Shown: positions 31,405-42,494, counted from the stretch's first letter. The stretch is DNA of 64,000 nucleotides from Rhea pennata (GCF_028389875.1 NW_026907680.1:682001-746000), one strand, 5' to 3'. The notes: generated by a model not told the origin, from the letters alone. Numbers and translations are program-made.

Positions 31405-31712
31405 CCCCCACCCCAGGGGTCCAGGCACTCCTCTGCCCCCCTGCACCCCAGGGGCCCAGGCATCTGGGCACTCTCCTGCCCGCCTCTACCCGAGGGGCCC
31501 AGGTGTCCGGGCACCTCTCTTCTGCCCACTACGCGAGCGGCCCAGGCGTACGGGCATCCCTCTGCCCCGCCCTGACTCCAGGGCCCAGGCATCCGGACAC
31601 CCCATTGCCTCCCCCTACCCCAGGGGCCCAGGCGTCTGGGCCCCTCCTTCCACGTGCCCAGGAAGTCCCCATCCCTTCCCACGTCAGGGGCCCAGGTGTC
31701 CGAGCACCCCCC
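31405..31712. repeat. GC-rich minisatellite, about 44-bp unit
   Basis: About seven imperfect units centred on CAGGGGCCCAGGCGTCTGGG, alternating with CCCTCTGCCCC. The same array lies at about 44608-44916 and inverted at about 51000-51290, next to the same promoter-like island. Confidence 0.85.
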
Positions 31713-32026
31713 CTCCCCACCACCCCCGTTACCTGAGCGCCGGCTCGGACGCCTGGGCCCCTCGCCGCGCCCCCTTCCCTCCCCCAGGCCCAGCGATGCC
31801 GCTGCCGCCCCGCGCCGGGAACTGCAATCCCAGCAGGCAGCGCGGCCGCCGAGCCCCGCCCCCTCCCTGGCGCCTCGCGGGAGCAGCCGCTGTGAGGAGG
31901 AGCCTTCCTGGCCCCGAGCCCCGGCTGCTCCGCTCCGCTCCTCAGGCCTCCCCAGAGCTGCCGCGCTGCAGGCGGGCGAGCGCGCCGCACACCCCGCCAA
32001 GAGCCACCCGGCCTGGGGCAGCTGGT
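31713..32026 (-). promoter_or_regulatory. CpG-island promoter upstream of CARD gene, ZNF143-like site
   Basis: A CpG-dense block with GGAACTGCAATCCCAGCAGG at 31818-31837, close to the ZNF143 (Staf) site consensus ACTACAATTCCCAGAATGC, and GC boxes. On the minus strand GCGCTCAG|GTAACGGG at about 31733 could be the donor of a non-coding first exon for the CARD gene. The Ser/Gly exon's stop lies at the other edge. Copies of the island are at about 44917-45229 and 50838-51000. Prediction from motif and base composition only. Confidence 0.5.
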
Positions 32027-32647
32027 TTAATTCAGCACACAAGAACTTCCTGGGTGCTCGCGCGGCTCACAAGCAGAGCTGCTGCTGCTGCTGCCGCCGC
32101 TGCCGCCGTTGTGGCTGCTGCTGTGGCCACCGCCGCTGCCCCCGGGGCTCCCACTGCCGCTTCCCCTCTGTCTGACATGTGGTCTTCGACTGCGCCTGCC
32201 CCTGGGGCTGCCGCTGTGCCCGCCACCGGGGCTTCCACTGCTGCTGCCACCGCCAGTGGATCTGCTGCTGTCCCCGCCACTGGAGCTTCCACTGCCGCTG
32301 CCGCTCTGTCTGACACTGGCACTGGAGCTGCCGCTGTGCCTGCAGCTGGAGCTTCCACTGCCACTGCCAGTGAGGCTGCTGCTGACACTGGGGCTGTCGC
32401 TCTGTCTGACAGTGGGTTTCCCAGTGCCACTGGGGCTCCCGGTGGGGCTGCCGCTCTGTCTGCCACTGGGGCTCCCACTGCCACTGCCAGTGGGGCTGCT
32501 GCCGGCACTGTGGCTGCCACTGATGCTGCCACTGCCCCTGCCACTGCTGCTCTGTCTTCTGTTGCCACCGGGTCTGCCGCTGACACTGCCACTGCTGCTG
32601 CTCTTTCTCCTGCTTGTCCCTGTCTCCGCCCATGGCTCTTCTTCCCC
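32027..32647 (-). CDS. Ser/Gly/Arg-rich terminal exon, copy 2
   Basis: Acceptor CTTCTCCAG at 32648, then GEEEPWAETGTSRRKSSSSG and a GSGSPS-type array ending ACEPREHPGSSCVLN and TAA at 32027-32029; 206 codons plus stop, fully open. It differs from copy 1 in lacking the SRASFSRRRSSSGK repeats and in repeat order. CCDC81-like exon fragments lie upstream in sense as in copy 1. Confidence 0.6.
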   Translation of the reverse strand, partial: GEEEPWAETGTSRRKSSSSGSVSGRPGGNRRQSSSGRGSGSISGSHSAGSSPTGSGSGSPSGRQSGSPTGSPSGTGKPTVRQSDSPSVSSSLTGSGSGSSSCRHSGSSSASVRQSGSGSGSSSGGDSSRSTGGGSSSGSPGGGHSGSPRGRRSRRPHVRQRGSGSGSPGGSGGGHSSSHNGGSGGSSSSSSACEPREHPGSSCVLN

Positions 32648-33166
32648 CTGGAGAAGGAGGCAGAAAGGAACAGGCTGTGCCCTCCTGCGGCAGAAAGGCC
32701 AAGGCCGTCCTGCTAGGGAGGACAGGGGTGCGCAGTGGGGGCCAGAGCCGGTCTCTTTTCCCGCAAGGGAAAGGCCTGTTCCCTAACTCTTCCCGTGAGC
32801 CTTCCTGTCAGCACCCTTCTGCCCTGAAGGGAAGCCCAGCAAGGCTGAACATCCCTTGCTTGTTCACACCAAAGATCTAACTCATCACACAGCGGAAGAG
32901 AAACTCTCCATCTTCTAGCGTGGAAACGCCCTGCAGTTCCACAGCCACCAAGCAGAGAGCCCCAGAGGCTTTGTTGGGTTGCTCACAGAGAGCGCTGGAG
33001 AGGCAGATACATTGCAGAAGTAGAGCACAGCTGGCATCTCTGAAAACAAAGCCCTGCACAAAGCCTTCCAGGGCCCAGCAGGCCTCTTGTACAGCCAGCG
33101 CCCATAGCACAAGGCCTGGGCAGAGAGCAGGCTGGCACATGAAGGGCCTCAATGAGGAGCACTTAC

Positions 33167-34025
33167 CACTCCAGACCTCTGACGGCCCTCGCTCAGAGGA
33201 CATGCACTAGTGCTCGGGCTTCTCTCCGTTCCTTCTTCCTGCCCGCTGCTGCACTCTGTGCAGAGCACTCTGAGGTGACTGGCACCGGCCTGCAAATACA
33301 CACCGCGGAGAGGTGATATGAGCACAGGGAGAGTAGGGTCCCCACCTGGCCCTCACCAGCTTCACACCTGCTCCTGCAGCAGAAGGCAATTCTGCAGCAG
33401 AAGCACAGGGCTCCCACTGACTGGGGCCACATCAGTGCATCACCTCCCACCAAAGCACCTGGGGCTGCACGTCATGCCTGAAGGAGAGCTCCAGGAGCCC
33501 AAGGGAGACTCTCTCCAGGCAGTGAGGAGAGCAGCAGGGTCATCTGCAAGGACAGGCTCTGAAACACATCATTACCTGCTGTCCTGCCAACTACAAGACT
33601 GCTCCGTGGCCCCAAAGGCTCTGTGTTCAGGGGTGGGCAACGGATTATTGCTGGGCACCCAGTGTCAAAGAAGCAGAAAGGCATCAAGCATTTACACACA
33701 AAGCCCTTAGCAGGTGGACAACATCACAGAGTTCTGCAGAACCCTATCCTCACCCACAGAGCCCAGATGAAGGCAGAGCATGCCTGCAGGCAGGTGGGAC
33801 CCAGCCGCTGGAAAGACTTGTTCCCAAAGCACTTTCAGAGCAGCCTCCCCCAGCCCTGGCAATGCAGCCCTAACAAACCTGTGCGGAGAGGCTGCTGCCT
33901 TTGTCAGGCAGGGGGAAAGAAAGAAGGGAAAGTACTCACATTGGAAAAATACTTGGAAGAGGTTCAAGGGACACAATCGAAGCTGCTTTAGTGGCTGTCA
34001 GGATTGAATCCCTGCGTATTTTCAT
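33167..34025 (-). pseudogene. CCDC81-like exon pair with broken second exon
   Basis: The 86-nt exon (33940-34025) is open: MKIRRDSILTATKAASIVSL...SIFP. The second exon (33167-33289, 123 nt) has an 8-base insertion relative to 15698-15812 and meets a TGA in the shared phase. Splice sites are intact. Confidence 0.6.
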
Positions 34026-34490
34026 CTGCAAAGGTGAGAAAGAGAGGTGAGATGCTGCCAAGGAAAGGCTCTTGCTGCTGGCAAGGGCAGCCCATGTTTC
34101 CATGCTACAGAGAAGAAGCTGCCTCTCAGAACTGCAGAAATACCCGTTGCTCTTGCTCACAGCAGCCCCTCCATTCCACACAAGAGCAGCTGCAGGGGAA
34201 TATGGGCAAAGAGCTAAATGATCTGGCAGGCTTTTGTCCAGGGAAGAGCCAAAAGGCTGATCCAGGACAGAATGGAGAGAAGAGAGAGGCAAGCACAGGG
34301 GAAGGCAGCTCACTAAACTCTAGGGCAATGTGCAGGGCAGTCCTGCTAGGGAGGACAGGAGGGCTCTGTGGGGGCTATGGCAGCTCTGTTTTCGCAGAAG
34401 GGAAGGTTCTTCCCCAGCCTCTGCTCTGAGCCTTCCCGGGAGCCTTCCTGTCAGCACCCTTTTACCCTGAAGGGAAGCCCAGCAAAAGCC

Positions 34491-35289
34491 TCTGCTCCTT
34501 AGGAAAACAGCCCTGCTCTGGCAAAGGTAGCAACACGCTGACATCATGGAAGGTTTTCTTTTTAAAAGGCAGATTTGCTCTTAGAAAGGAGAAACTAGTA
34601 CTTTAAGACAGCCTTGTTTGAAGATGATGGAGCCAGGCCTCCAGCAACAGCAGTGGCAGCCGAAGCCAAGCAGGAGCCCGGGCAAGCAAAGCCTGGAGTA
34701 ATTTATCCTCCTTCTAGCTATGTGGCAGAGCTAGGCCCCAAAGCAGCAAAGGTCCCCCAGCTCGTGTGCGCCAGCAGGAACCTTGAATCGTTCAAATAGT
34801 CAAGATGCACAAAAGCATTGCCTTACCTAGCAGCAAGCCCTCAAACCAGAGCTGCATGCTCTCCAGCGCTGCCTCTGAAAACAAGTCAGTTGTGGGGTGA
34901 AGCAGCAAGGCGCTTTACTCAGCCTTCAAACACTTGTCCCCATGCTGCAGCAGCCACCCCAGGGCTCTGGGAGGGGAGGGATGACCTGCCCCACACACAG
35001 GCTTAGAGGCTGCTGTGTGTTCATGCACACATGATTTTGGCTTTGCACTGTTAGCAGCACCCCACCACCACCACCCTGAAGATGGCTGCAGCTTATTTTG
35101 GGGGATGCTTTTGAAGACAGAAAGGTGCCTCCCATCACTAGGAAAGATTTGTATCACCTTTTATCAGCAAAGCAAGTCACTGACTGTTGCTCTGTAACGT
35201 TCGCAGCCCTGATGTGTAACACAGGCTATGACGCATGGCTAGAGCTCTGCCAGCAAAACACTTGAAGACAGCAGGGTGGCTCTACTGAA
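34491..35289. other. Single-copy spacer, no gene seen
   Basis: No counterpart elsewhere in the window. Short frames only. Ends where module R4 starts. Confidence 0.5.
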
Positions 35290-36563
35290 GAGGTGAGCTA
35301 TGAGCAGTTGATGGATGCACCAGCAGCTGCTGCTGGAGGAGAGGGCCACTCTCCAGGCTCACAGCACTTGCTGCCCATTAAAGCTCCAGTGAGCAGAAGA
35401 GGTTTGGGTGCAGGTAGATGGGTACCATGTCATGGTGAGCTAGTGGTAAATAGGTACCTTGCAAAGTCTTCCCCAAGACCTGGTCCCCTCCCACCTCTGC
35501 AACACTGAATATGGTGCAGTTCAAGTGTTGAAGACAGAATTAAGAAACTATGACAGAGGGAGAATGAAGCCAGACATGTGCCCTGGCACCAGAGTGAGAG
35601 CCTGACACCTTTCCTCTCTGCTTTGATCCTGCCTTAACACAACAGCGGTGTGGCTGTATTCCAGCTTAGGCTGTCCCTTGTAGGATGACCTCGTAAGGCC
35701 ACCGGACTAAGGAAGACAGGCAGCAAACCATTGCCCATCCCGGAACAGAGTCCCTGGGGCCACGGAGCAGTGGCTAATGTAGCTGGCAGCACAGCACGTA
35801 ATGCTGTGCCTTGGAGCCTGTCCTGGCAGATGACCCTGCTGCTCGCCTTCCTGCATGGAGAGAAATTTTTGCTCTGGTTCTGTCCAGAGCTCTACTTTGG
35901 GCATAACGTGCAGCCCTGGGTGTTTTGTTAGGGGGTGATCCCCATTCCTGTGGATGTGACCCCAGTCAGTGGGACCCACGTGCTTCTGCTACAGAACTGC
36001 CTTCTGCGGCAGAAGCAGGTGCCCAACTTGTCAGGCTGAAATGGGGACCCTACTCCCCCTGTGCTCATGCCACCTCCCCGCGGTGTGTATTTGCAGTCCA
36101 TTCCTAGGCACCCCAGAGTGCTCTGCCCAGAAGGCAGTGCCAGGCGGGAGGAAGCCATCTTCAGAAGGTGGAGCACCTACTGAGTGGCCTGGAATGAAGT
36201 GGACGAGAATGCCAGAGCAGTAAGTGTCACTGCTGGGGGCCCTTCTTTTCCAGCGTGCTTCCTGCAAAAGCCTTGTGCTATGGGCGCTGGCTTGCAAGAG
36301 CCCTTCCCATGGGTTCACTGAGCCCTGCCCAACATCGCCCAGTCCTGCCTTCAAAGGCAGCAGTGGTGAATGTAGTTTTGGAATACACACGCTGTTGCAC
36401 CTTGCTCTCCGTGAACACACCAGCAGAGCCTCTGGGGCCCTCCTGCTGGTGGCACTGGAAGTGCTGGGCCTTTCTGTGATAGAAAGTGAAGAGCGAGTGA
36501 AGAGTTTCTGCTCAGCTCTGTGATAATTCAGATGCTTGTTTCAAGCAGGAAAGGGATGTTCAG
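35290..36563 (+). repeat. Module R4, first copy (inverted at 48390-49640)
   Basis: Holds a CCDC81-like second exon in plus sense (36097-36219), which has lost one G relative to 17273-17396 and is frameshifted. The module stops at about 36563 at the shared motif GATGTTCAGC, where the CAX gene begins on the opposite strand. Confidence 0.82.
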
Positions 36564-39500
36564 CATGGACAGCAGGAGGATGACCAGTGCCCTCCACCGA
36601 GACCAGTGGACCACGGTGCTGTGGTGGTGGCCGGGCCCTGGGGGAAAGGAGCAGGGAGGAATCAGAAACCCCACGTGAGCCTCCCAGCGTGGGAAGGGGA
36701 GCAGGGGACTCGCCGAGCGGAGCCGGGGTGGCACTCACTGTGACAGTCGCTGATGTGGATGTCATAGATGTGCAAGTGAGTTTTCAGGGTGAAGAAGAGG
36801 CCGATGAGGTAGGCGGCAGGGAGCAGCAGGGACACTGTGTACACCAGGGGCCTGCGGGACACGGCGCTCAGCCCCACGTGAGAGCCCTTTGGAGGCCCCG
36901 GCGTTCCCCTGCACCCCACAGAGCTGAGGACACCGGTGGCTGTCCCCGGACAGAGGGAGATGGACGCAGCGTGGTCCAGCCCTGGGACCAGACAGGCACA
37001 GCGGTGCCATCCCCAGGAGGGGGGACGCCCTGCCCGCGACCAGGCAGCTCCCTGAGGACCTGTGAGCCAACCACGAAGTGCCACCCTGACACGGGGACCG
37101 GGTCCACCCCAGAACACTCACTGGACGTGGCTGTAGTAGAGCATGCCGTTGTTCTGCACCTGCAACGGAGAGCCCATCAGCGGGGCGAGCGCCATGGCCG
37201 TGCCCTGGGCACCCTGCAGTGCCCTTTGCGGGCCGCCGGCGAGGAGCCGGGCGGGCTACGGGTGCCCATGGGTGCCGCGGTTTGGGGGCTTACCAGGTCG
37301 AAGTGGCAGCTCTTGCAGAGGTAGTGGCCCAGCGCGTTCTGGGTGACGTTGTGGCACTCGCCGCACACCAGCCTCCCATACACCTTGGAGAAGAGCATCG
37401 GGGCGAAGACGCCTGCTGGCAGGAGAGGTGGAAGTGGGCGCCAGGCCACGGCACGGGACATCCTCCCCCCACTGGCACTGCCGCTGGGGCACTCACCTCC
37501 CACGGAGAGGAAGAGCAGGGCCGAGCTGACACCCGCCGAGCGGCTGTTGAACCTCTGCTCCTGGTGCCGGATGCCTCCTATGACCGTGCACAAGCCCTCG
37601 GAGAGAACGTGGCTGTCAGTGTGACCTCGGCGAGGAGGTCCTCTCCTCCTCCCACGCTGGAGGACGGGGGCTTTCGTGACACAAGCGCCTCCTCCCCGCC
37701 GGGCTCACCGGGACCAGGAGGACGCAGCCCACCAGGGTGCCCGTCAGCTCCGCCTTGACGATCTCCTCATAGCACTTGCTGCCCTTATGGGCGCCCTTGA
37801 TGAGCGCCGTGATGTAGAAGGTGAGCTCCGTGATGGAGCCGAACGTGGCGTTCACCACCGCCCCCACCGCGACGTTGCTCTGCGCCGAGATGCTGCGGGG
37901 ATGGGAAGCGCAGAGGGTCAACGGGGCGGGAAGCAGCGCCGCGGGGTGGCCCCGGCACCAGGCAGCTGCTCACCTGGCGATGGCCATGCCGATGTAGTAG
38001 GAGAGGGGCATGATGGAGAGCAGCGCCAGGGCGAACTTCACGGGCGAGCTCGTCAGCCGGTTGCGCCCGTCCACGTAGCCCAGCACCAGCGTCACCACCA
38101 CCAGCAGCAGCAGGTCTGCTGCAGCCGTCAAGAACGTGTCCGAAGTGGGGGGGGGAGGGCGGTGGTTTTTGAGGGGTGGTACCTCAAGGAGGTGCCCAGT
38201 TGACGTGTCCCCGCGTACACACAAAAAGGAAGTGGCAGGGAAAAGGACACTGACAGCGAAGACGTTGATGCCGTCCACGGCGTACTTGTAGTAGTAGGCG
38301 TTGACGGCGCGGTAGCAGCACTTGATCACCTCCGCCTCCAGCGGCACGTTCGTGTGCAGCGGCGGCAGCGGGGCGATGGAAACCAAGCGGGTGACACCGG
38401 TCTGGGTGTCCCCCCTGCCAAAAGCCAGCCCATCGAGGGGGGACCCTCCACTCCCAGCACCAGGGGCCACCCACCATGCGCGGGCGCCAGACGCGCACCC
38501 ACTCCGGGGGTGGCAGCAGCACCCGGTGGGCCGTGCGGGTGCTCATCTTGGCGACGGAGATGAGGAAGAAGAGGAGCCAGGCGACGAAGCAGACGAGCCC
38601 GTGGGCCAGTGCCAGCGCCGGGTAGCCCAGGCAGAGCCACACGGCGGCGGCGGCGGCAGCGCGTTGCTGCAAGGACGGCCCGGTGGCGGCAGTTTTTTAG
38701 GGTGGAAAAACCCGAACGGGAGCAGCCGGGCTCCCAAAGAGCCGCCCCTCGGGCCCCGTCCAGCACCTCCCGCGCCGGGCGCTCACCCGGTAGCCGGGGT
38801 CCGCGGGGCACCAGCGGCCGGGCGCTGGGCCGCCGAGCAGGGCCGAGGTCTCCCGGGTGCCGTCGGCCTCCGCGGCGGGACCCTGGCGGAGAGTGAGGAG
38901 GGGCTGGCGGGGACGGACGTACGGATGGCACCCGGCCGTTACCTCCACCCGCTGGATCACTTTGCTGAAGGGCCAGAGGAAGTAGCCGCCCAGGTCCCTG
39001 CAGAGCCGCCCTGCGGGGACAGCGGCATCGAGACGCGGGGCAGGACCCCGACGCGCACGTCCCGTCTCCCACCACGACAGCCCGGCCCGGTCGCACCGGG
39101 GACGGGCACCTGGGGAAGACTCACCGTAAGGAGCCCCCACGACGGTGAGGAACATCTCGGCGGCCACCAGGACGTAGAGGAGCGCCAGCCACCAGCCGAA
39201 GAGCAGCGCGTAGAGGACGCTGTCCAACGTCACCGTGGAGCCTGCAGACAGCGACCGGCCCCTCCGCTGCTCCGCCAGCCGCTTCGCCACGTGCACAGCG
39301 GAGGAGGGGGGGTGTTAACCGGGCTCCCTCCTCCCAACAGGGTTTTGCCGCGAACCCTAGAGCCTCAGCGGCCGCCCACCTCCAAAGCCACGGATGACGC
39401 TCAGGTTGGAGTAGAGCTCCTTCCTGATCTCCGAGCGGTCCTCCCAGGGCCGGGCAGTCGCGTGGCTCTTCCACTTCTTGAAGCCGAACTGCAGAGAGGA

Positions 39501-39945
39501 GAAGGTCGCGGCCAAAGAAAAGACCCCCTCCCCTCCCGCACAGCAGGATGGGCATGGGCCGCGGGGGGACGGACCCACCTTGACGTCGTTGGAGAGCTTG
39601 TTGGCCTCCACTGCGCTCTCGGCCGTCAGCGTGGTCTTTGCCCCGCAGCTCTCGCACGCTGGCACCTCGTTCAAGTGCTGCTGGTGGGTGACGACTGCGG
39701 GCGAGAGGCGAGCGGGTGCGGACGCTGGCACAGGGACCCCCTGCGCGGACCCCCCTCGCCGCTGCCGCCGCCGGGCTCCCTACCAGGCAGGATGCGGAGG
39801 GCGAGGATGCGGGGGGCAAGGATGCCGTGGGGGTGGGAGGCCAAGGGCAGGTCGCCATGCGGGTCGTTAATGGCGGCGCAGCGGCGGTCGCAGGGCGAGC
39901 CCCACCGCGGGCCCTCGCCCCGCACCTCCGGCTCCCCGGCAGCGG
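36563..39945 (-). pseudogene. CAX-type cation/proton exchanger, 3' truncated, frames intact
   Basis: CAX proteins exchange Ca2+ (or other cations) for H+ across membranes; they are known in plants, fungi and some non-mammalian vertebrates. Fifteen minus-strand exons chain in phase: 39945-39784, 39694-39579, 39488-39380, 39241-39125, 39010-38943, 38882-38787, 38666-38475, 38401-38251, 38118-37974, 37892-37709, 37596-37497, 37412-37294, 37159-37122, 36851-36739, 36637-36563. All internal junctions are AG/GT. Membrane segments are plain (LYALLFGWWLALLYVLVAAE; LVCFVAWLLFFLISV; LLLLVVVTLVLGYVDG). The first exchanger repeat carries VVNATFGSITELTFYI and EIVKAELTGTLVGCVLLVP, then GLCTVIGGIRHQEQRFNSRS and a CGECH/CKSCHFD zinc-like pair. 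The last exon (VVHWSRWRALVILLLSML) runs into duplicated DNA, so the second exchanger repeat is absent. It is therefore a partial copy, although no frame is broken. Confidence 0.8.
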
Positions 39946-40350
39946 CTGCAAGAGAGGCAGCGGCCAGGACGGGCCGGGCCAGGCTGAGCCGCGCCAAGCC
40001 GAGCCTGGGAGGCGCCGCGCGTTCGTCCTCTTGCGGCCCTGGCGCCGCACCGGAGCCCCTGCTTCCCCCCCCCCCGAAAAAAACCCCACCCCCTTCCCAG
40101 GCTCATGCACTCCAGCACCCGCTGCAGCCCAACCCAGGAGGGACCCCCGCACACTGTGCAAATCGTCCCCCAGGTGCAACACCCCCGCCATGGAAAGCCA
40201 CCCCCCCCCAGTGCAATGTCCAGGATCCCTCCCCGTGGGTGCAACACCCAGAAGGGACCTTCCTCCCCTCCCCCCCCATGCAATGCCCCCCCGTGGAAAG
40301 CCCCCCAGTGCAAGGCTCAGGACCCCTCCCATTGGGTGCAGCACCCTGAA
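39946..40350. repeat. GC-rich CAX 5' flank with a two-to-three-unit tandem repeat
   Basis: A CpG-rich stretch just upstream of the first recognised CAX exon, likely its promoter or an earlier exon. From about 40160 come tandem blocks of roughly 95-115 bases sharing GGTGCAACACCC, AGAAGGGACC, ATGGAAAGCC and CAGTGCAA. The last block breaks directly into the Ser/Gly exon at about 40350. Confidence 0.6.
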
Positions 40351-41197
40351 GGGACCCAGAGGCAGCGGCAGTGGAAGCCCCACTGCAAAAGAGAACGGCA
40401 GCCCCAGTGTCAGTAGCAGGCAGCGTAGCAGTGGCAGCGGGAGCCCCGGTGGCAGACAGAGCGGCAGCCCCAGTGTCAATGGCAGTGGCACTGGAAGCCC
40501 CAGTGGCAGAGACAGCGGCAGCCCCAGTGGCAGCGGCAGTGGCACTGGAAGCCCCACTGTAAGACACAGTGGCAGCCCCAGTGTCAATGGCAGTGGCACT
40601 GGAAGCCCCACTGTAAGACACTGCAGCAGCCCCAGTGTCAATGGCAGTGGCACTGGAAGCCCCACTGTAAGACACAGTGGCAGCCCCAGTGTCAATGGCA
40701 GGGGCACTGGAAACCCCACTGTCAAACACAGTGGCAGCCCCAGTGGCACTGGAAGCCCCAGTGTCAGACCAAGTGGCAGCGGCAGTGGCAGTGCCGGACA
40801 CAGCGGCAGCGGAACTGGAAGCCCCAGTGGCAGACGCAGCAGCAGATCCACTGGCGGTGGCAGCGTCACTGGAAGCCCCAGTGGCGGGTACAGCGGCAGC
40901 CCAAGTGCCAGCGGCAAACACAGCGGCAGTGACAGTGGGAGCTGCAATGTTGGACACAGCGGGAAACCCGCTCGTAGCAGCAGTGGCAGCGGAAGATCCA
41001 ATGCTGGACTCAACAGCAGCCCCACTGGCAGTGGCAGCGGCACACGAAGACCCAGTGTCAGAAAGACCAACAGCAGCAGTGGGAGCCCCAGGGGCAGCGG
41101 CAGTGGCCACAGCAGCAGCCACAACGGCAGCAGCAGCAGCAGCAGCACTGCTTGTGAGCCACGCGAGCACCCAGGAAGTTCTCTGCAGCTGAATTAA
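40351..41197 (+). pseudogene. Ser/Gly/Arg-rich terminal exon, copy 3, 5' truncated
   Basis: Plus-strand copy of the exon at 11868-12578. It starts inside the array (PRGSGSGSPTAKENGSPSVS), lacks the splice acceptor and the EEEPCAE start, and ends ACEPREHPGSSLQLN with TAA at 41195-41197. Its array is expanded by several GTGSPTVRHSGSPSVNGS units absent from copy 1. The frame remains open into upstream repeat DNA, but there is no sign it is transcribed. Confidence 0.65.
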
Positions 41198-41278
41198 ACC
41201 AACTGCCCCAAGTTGGGTGGCTCTTGGCTGGGTGTGTGGTGAGCTCGTCCGTTTGCAGCGTGGGCGCTTTGGAGAGGA
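41198..41278 (+). repeat. 3' flank shared with other Ser/Gly exon copies
   Basis: Matches the inverse of about 11790-11867 and ends sharply at 41278, the border with single-copy DNA. Confidence 0.7.
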
Positions 41279-41577
41279 TATAAAGTTAGGGGAGTGGAGT
41301 TTACAAGGTAATTTTTATTGGTAATTAATGAAGGAATTAAATAGGACACTTCACACCCCAAACTGAGAGAAGAAATAAAAACTTCCATGCCAAGTCCCAC
41401 ATCATTACATTGGTCTGAAAAGAGGAAGTTGCAAAAACTACCTCTGCTACTTGAAAAGCAGCTCTTCTCCCTGCTGTGACTGTAGTTCAAACCTCTTAAT
41501 TGACGGGGTATCTGACACCGCCGACGCTTGACCCAGCTAACGGAAACGTTTTAAAGTCAGTATGGTTGACCACATAC

Positions 41578-41703
41578 CTTTGACCCTTTCAACCAAATAC
41601 TCTTGGTTCGCTGCAATATCCAAATACTGCATTATAGCGTACAGAGTTGGCATGACTGGAGCTTTAACAAGCGCTGCTTGTTTCAGATTGCTGACGCTGG
41701 CTT
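41578..41703 (-). CDS. Candidate 126-nt exon of an unidentified gene
   Basis: Minus strand: acceptor CGCATGCAG and donor GTATGTGG with an open phase-1/phase-1 interior: ASVSNLKQAALVKAPVMPTL then YAIMQYLDIAANQEYLVERV. The composition is that of a globular helical protein and quite unlike the low-complexity frames elsewhere. No neighbouring exon was identified in the block. I do not recognise it; it could be a lone exon of a gene whose remainder lies outside or was lost. Confidence 0.45.
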
Positions 41704-42172
41704 CTGCATGCGACAAGAGCCAGCACGACATCTGCATCCACGACAGAAATTTGAACATTCTCCCTTACAAGACGTTAACAAATGCAATGTTACAAGGAGG
41801 AACTGGCTTTTTTGTCTCACTATTTACTAAGGTAACTTACTAAGATAATTTACTAAGATTTATACAAAGTTAACAGCTTATCCAATACTCCAAATGTTTG
41901 TTTCCAATCCCAGTGAAGTACTAGCTGTCTCCCTTAAACCACAGAACGTAAACGCTATGCAGCACTGTGCGGTCGCAAAAGACGACAGTTCCTTATCTGA
42001 AGGGCTTGCATTCCATAAGAAAACAGAAACATATGGTGTGAAAAAGGGAAGAAGTAACATCCATTTTAAAGAGCAGCAGCAGAGCAGCAAGGTGGAGATG
42101 AGGTCAGTAAGTGATCAGTTTTTCACAGGCACCACAACAGATGCAGATCTTGAGGACAGACTACAAACAGGC

Positions 42173-42173
<1 letters not shown>

Positions 42174-42213
<40 letters not shown>
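42174..42213 (+). repeat. Run of 40 A
   Basis: Uninterrupted poly(A). No polyadenylation signal is seen just upstream and no clear target duplication flanks a retroposed unit. Confidence 0.95.
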
Positions 42214-42216
<3 letters not shown>

Positions 42217-42494
42217 GGCTTTGTTTAAATGAAGCCTATCAAATCCTGCTCTTGATTGAGGGGGATATGCATGTGATAAGGCAATGGAAGGAGTTCCTTC
42301 AGAGTTGCACTATGAAATTTTAGCTAGAATTCTAGCTCATCAAAATGCTTAAAAAGGAGGGGGGGAACCCCAAAACAGCAAAAATCAACTGCCCCAACCA
42401 AAAGATCTTTTCTTCTAATGCCCATAGCTCTCCAAAATACACCTGAGATTATCCTCCCCAGCCCCACTTAGTGCTACACCTAGTACTTAAATAA

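Larger units (their letters stand above)
30729..34490 (+). repeat. Module R3, first copy (direct repeat of 43931-48400)
   Basis: About 3.7 kb covering the CARD upstream exon, promoter island, Ser/Gly exon and one CCDC81-like exon pair. The second copy is nearly identical by eye, with a few substitutions per 100 bases or less. It begins inside the CARD gene's 57-nt exon at 43931 and is interrupted by a solo LTR. Confidence 0.9.

Noticed and set aside
31091-32716. 541-residue plus-strand frame
   Set aside because: Runs through minisatellite, promoter island and antisense of the Ser/Gly exon; no motif, composition-driven.
38322-40349. 675-residue plus-strand open frame
   Set aside because: It is the antisense shadow of the CAX exons and GC-rich introns; composition is Gly/Pro/Arg-rich with no motifs, and the minus strand has 15 phased exons.
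39121-41148. 675-residue minus-strand frame, Leu/Pro-rich
   Set aside because: Crosses the junction between the Ser/Gly exon array (read antisense) and CAX DNA; an artefact of low-complexity repeats.
41279-42213. Processed pseudogene ending in the 40-base A run
   Set aside because: No polyadenylation signal just before the A run, no long open frame in that orientation, no target duplication; the exon candidate nearby is on the other strand with intron borders.
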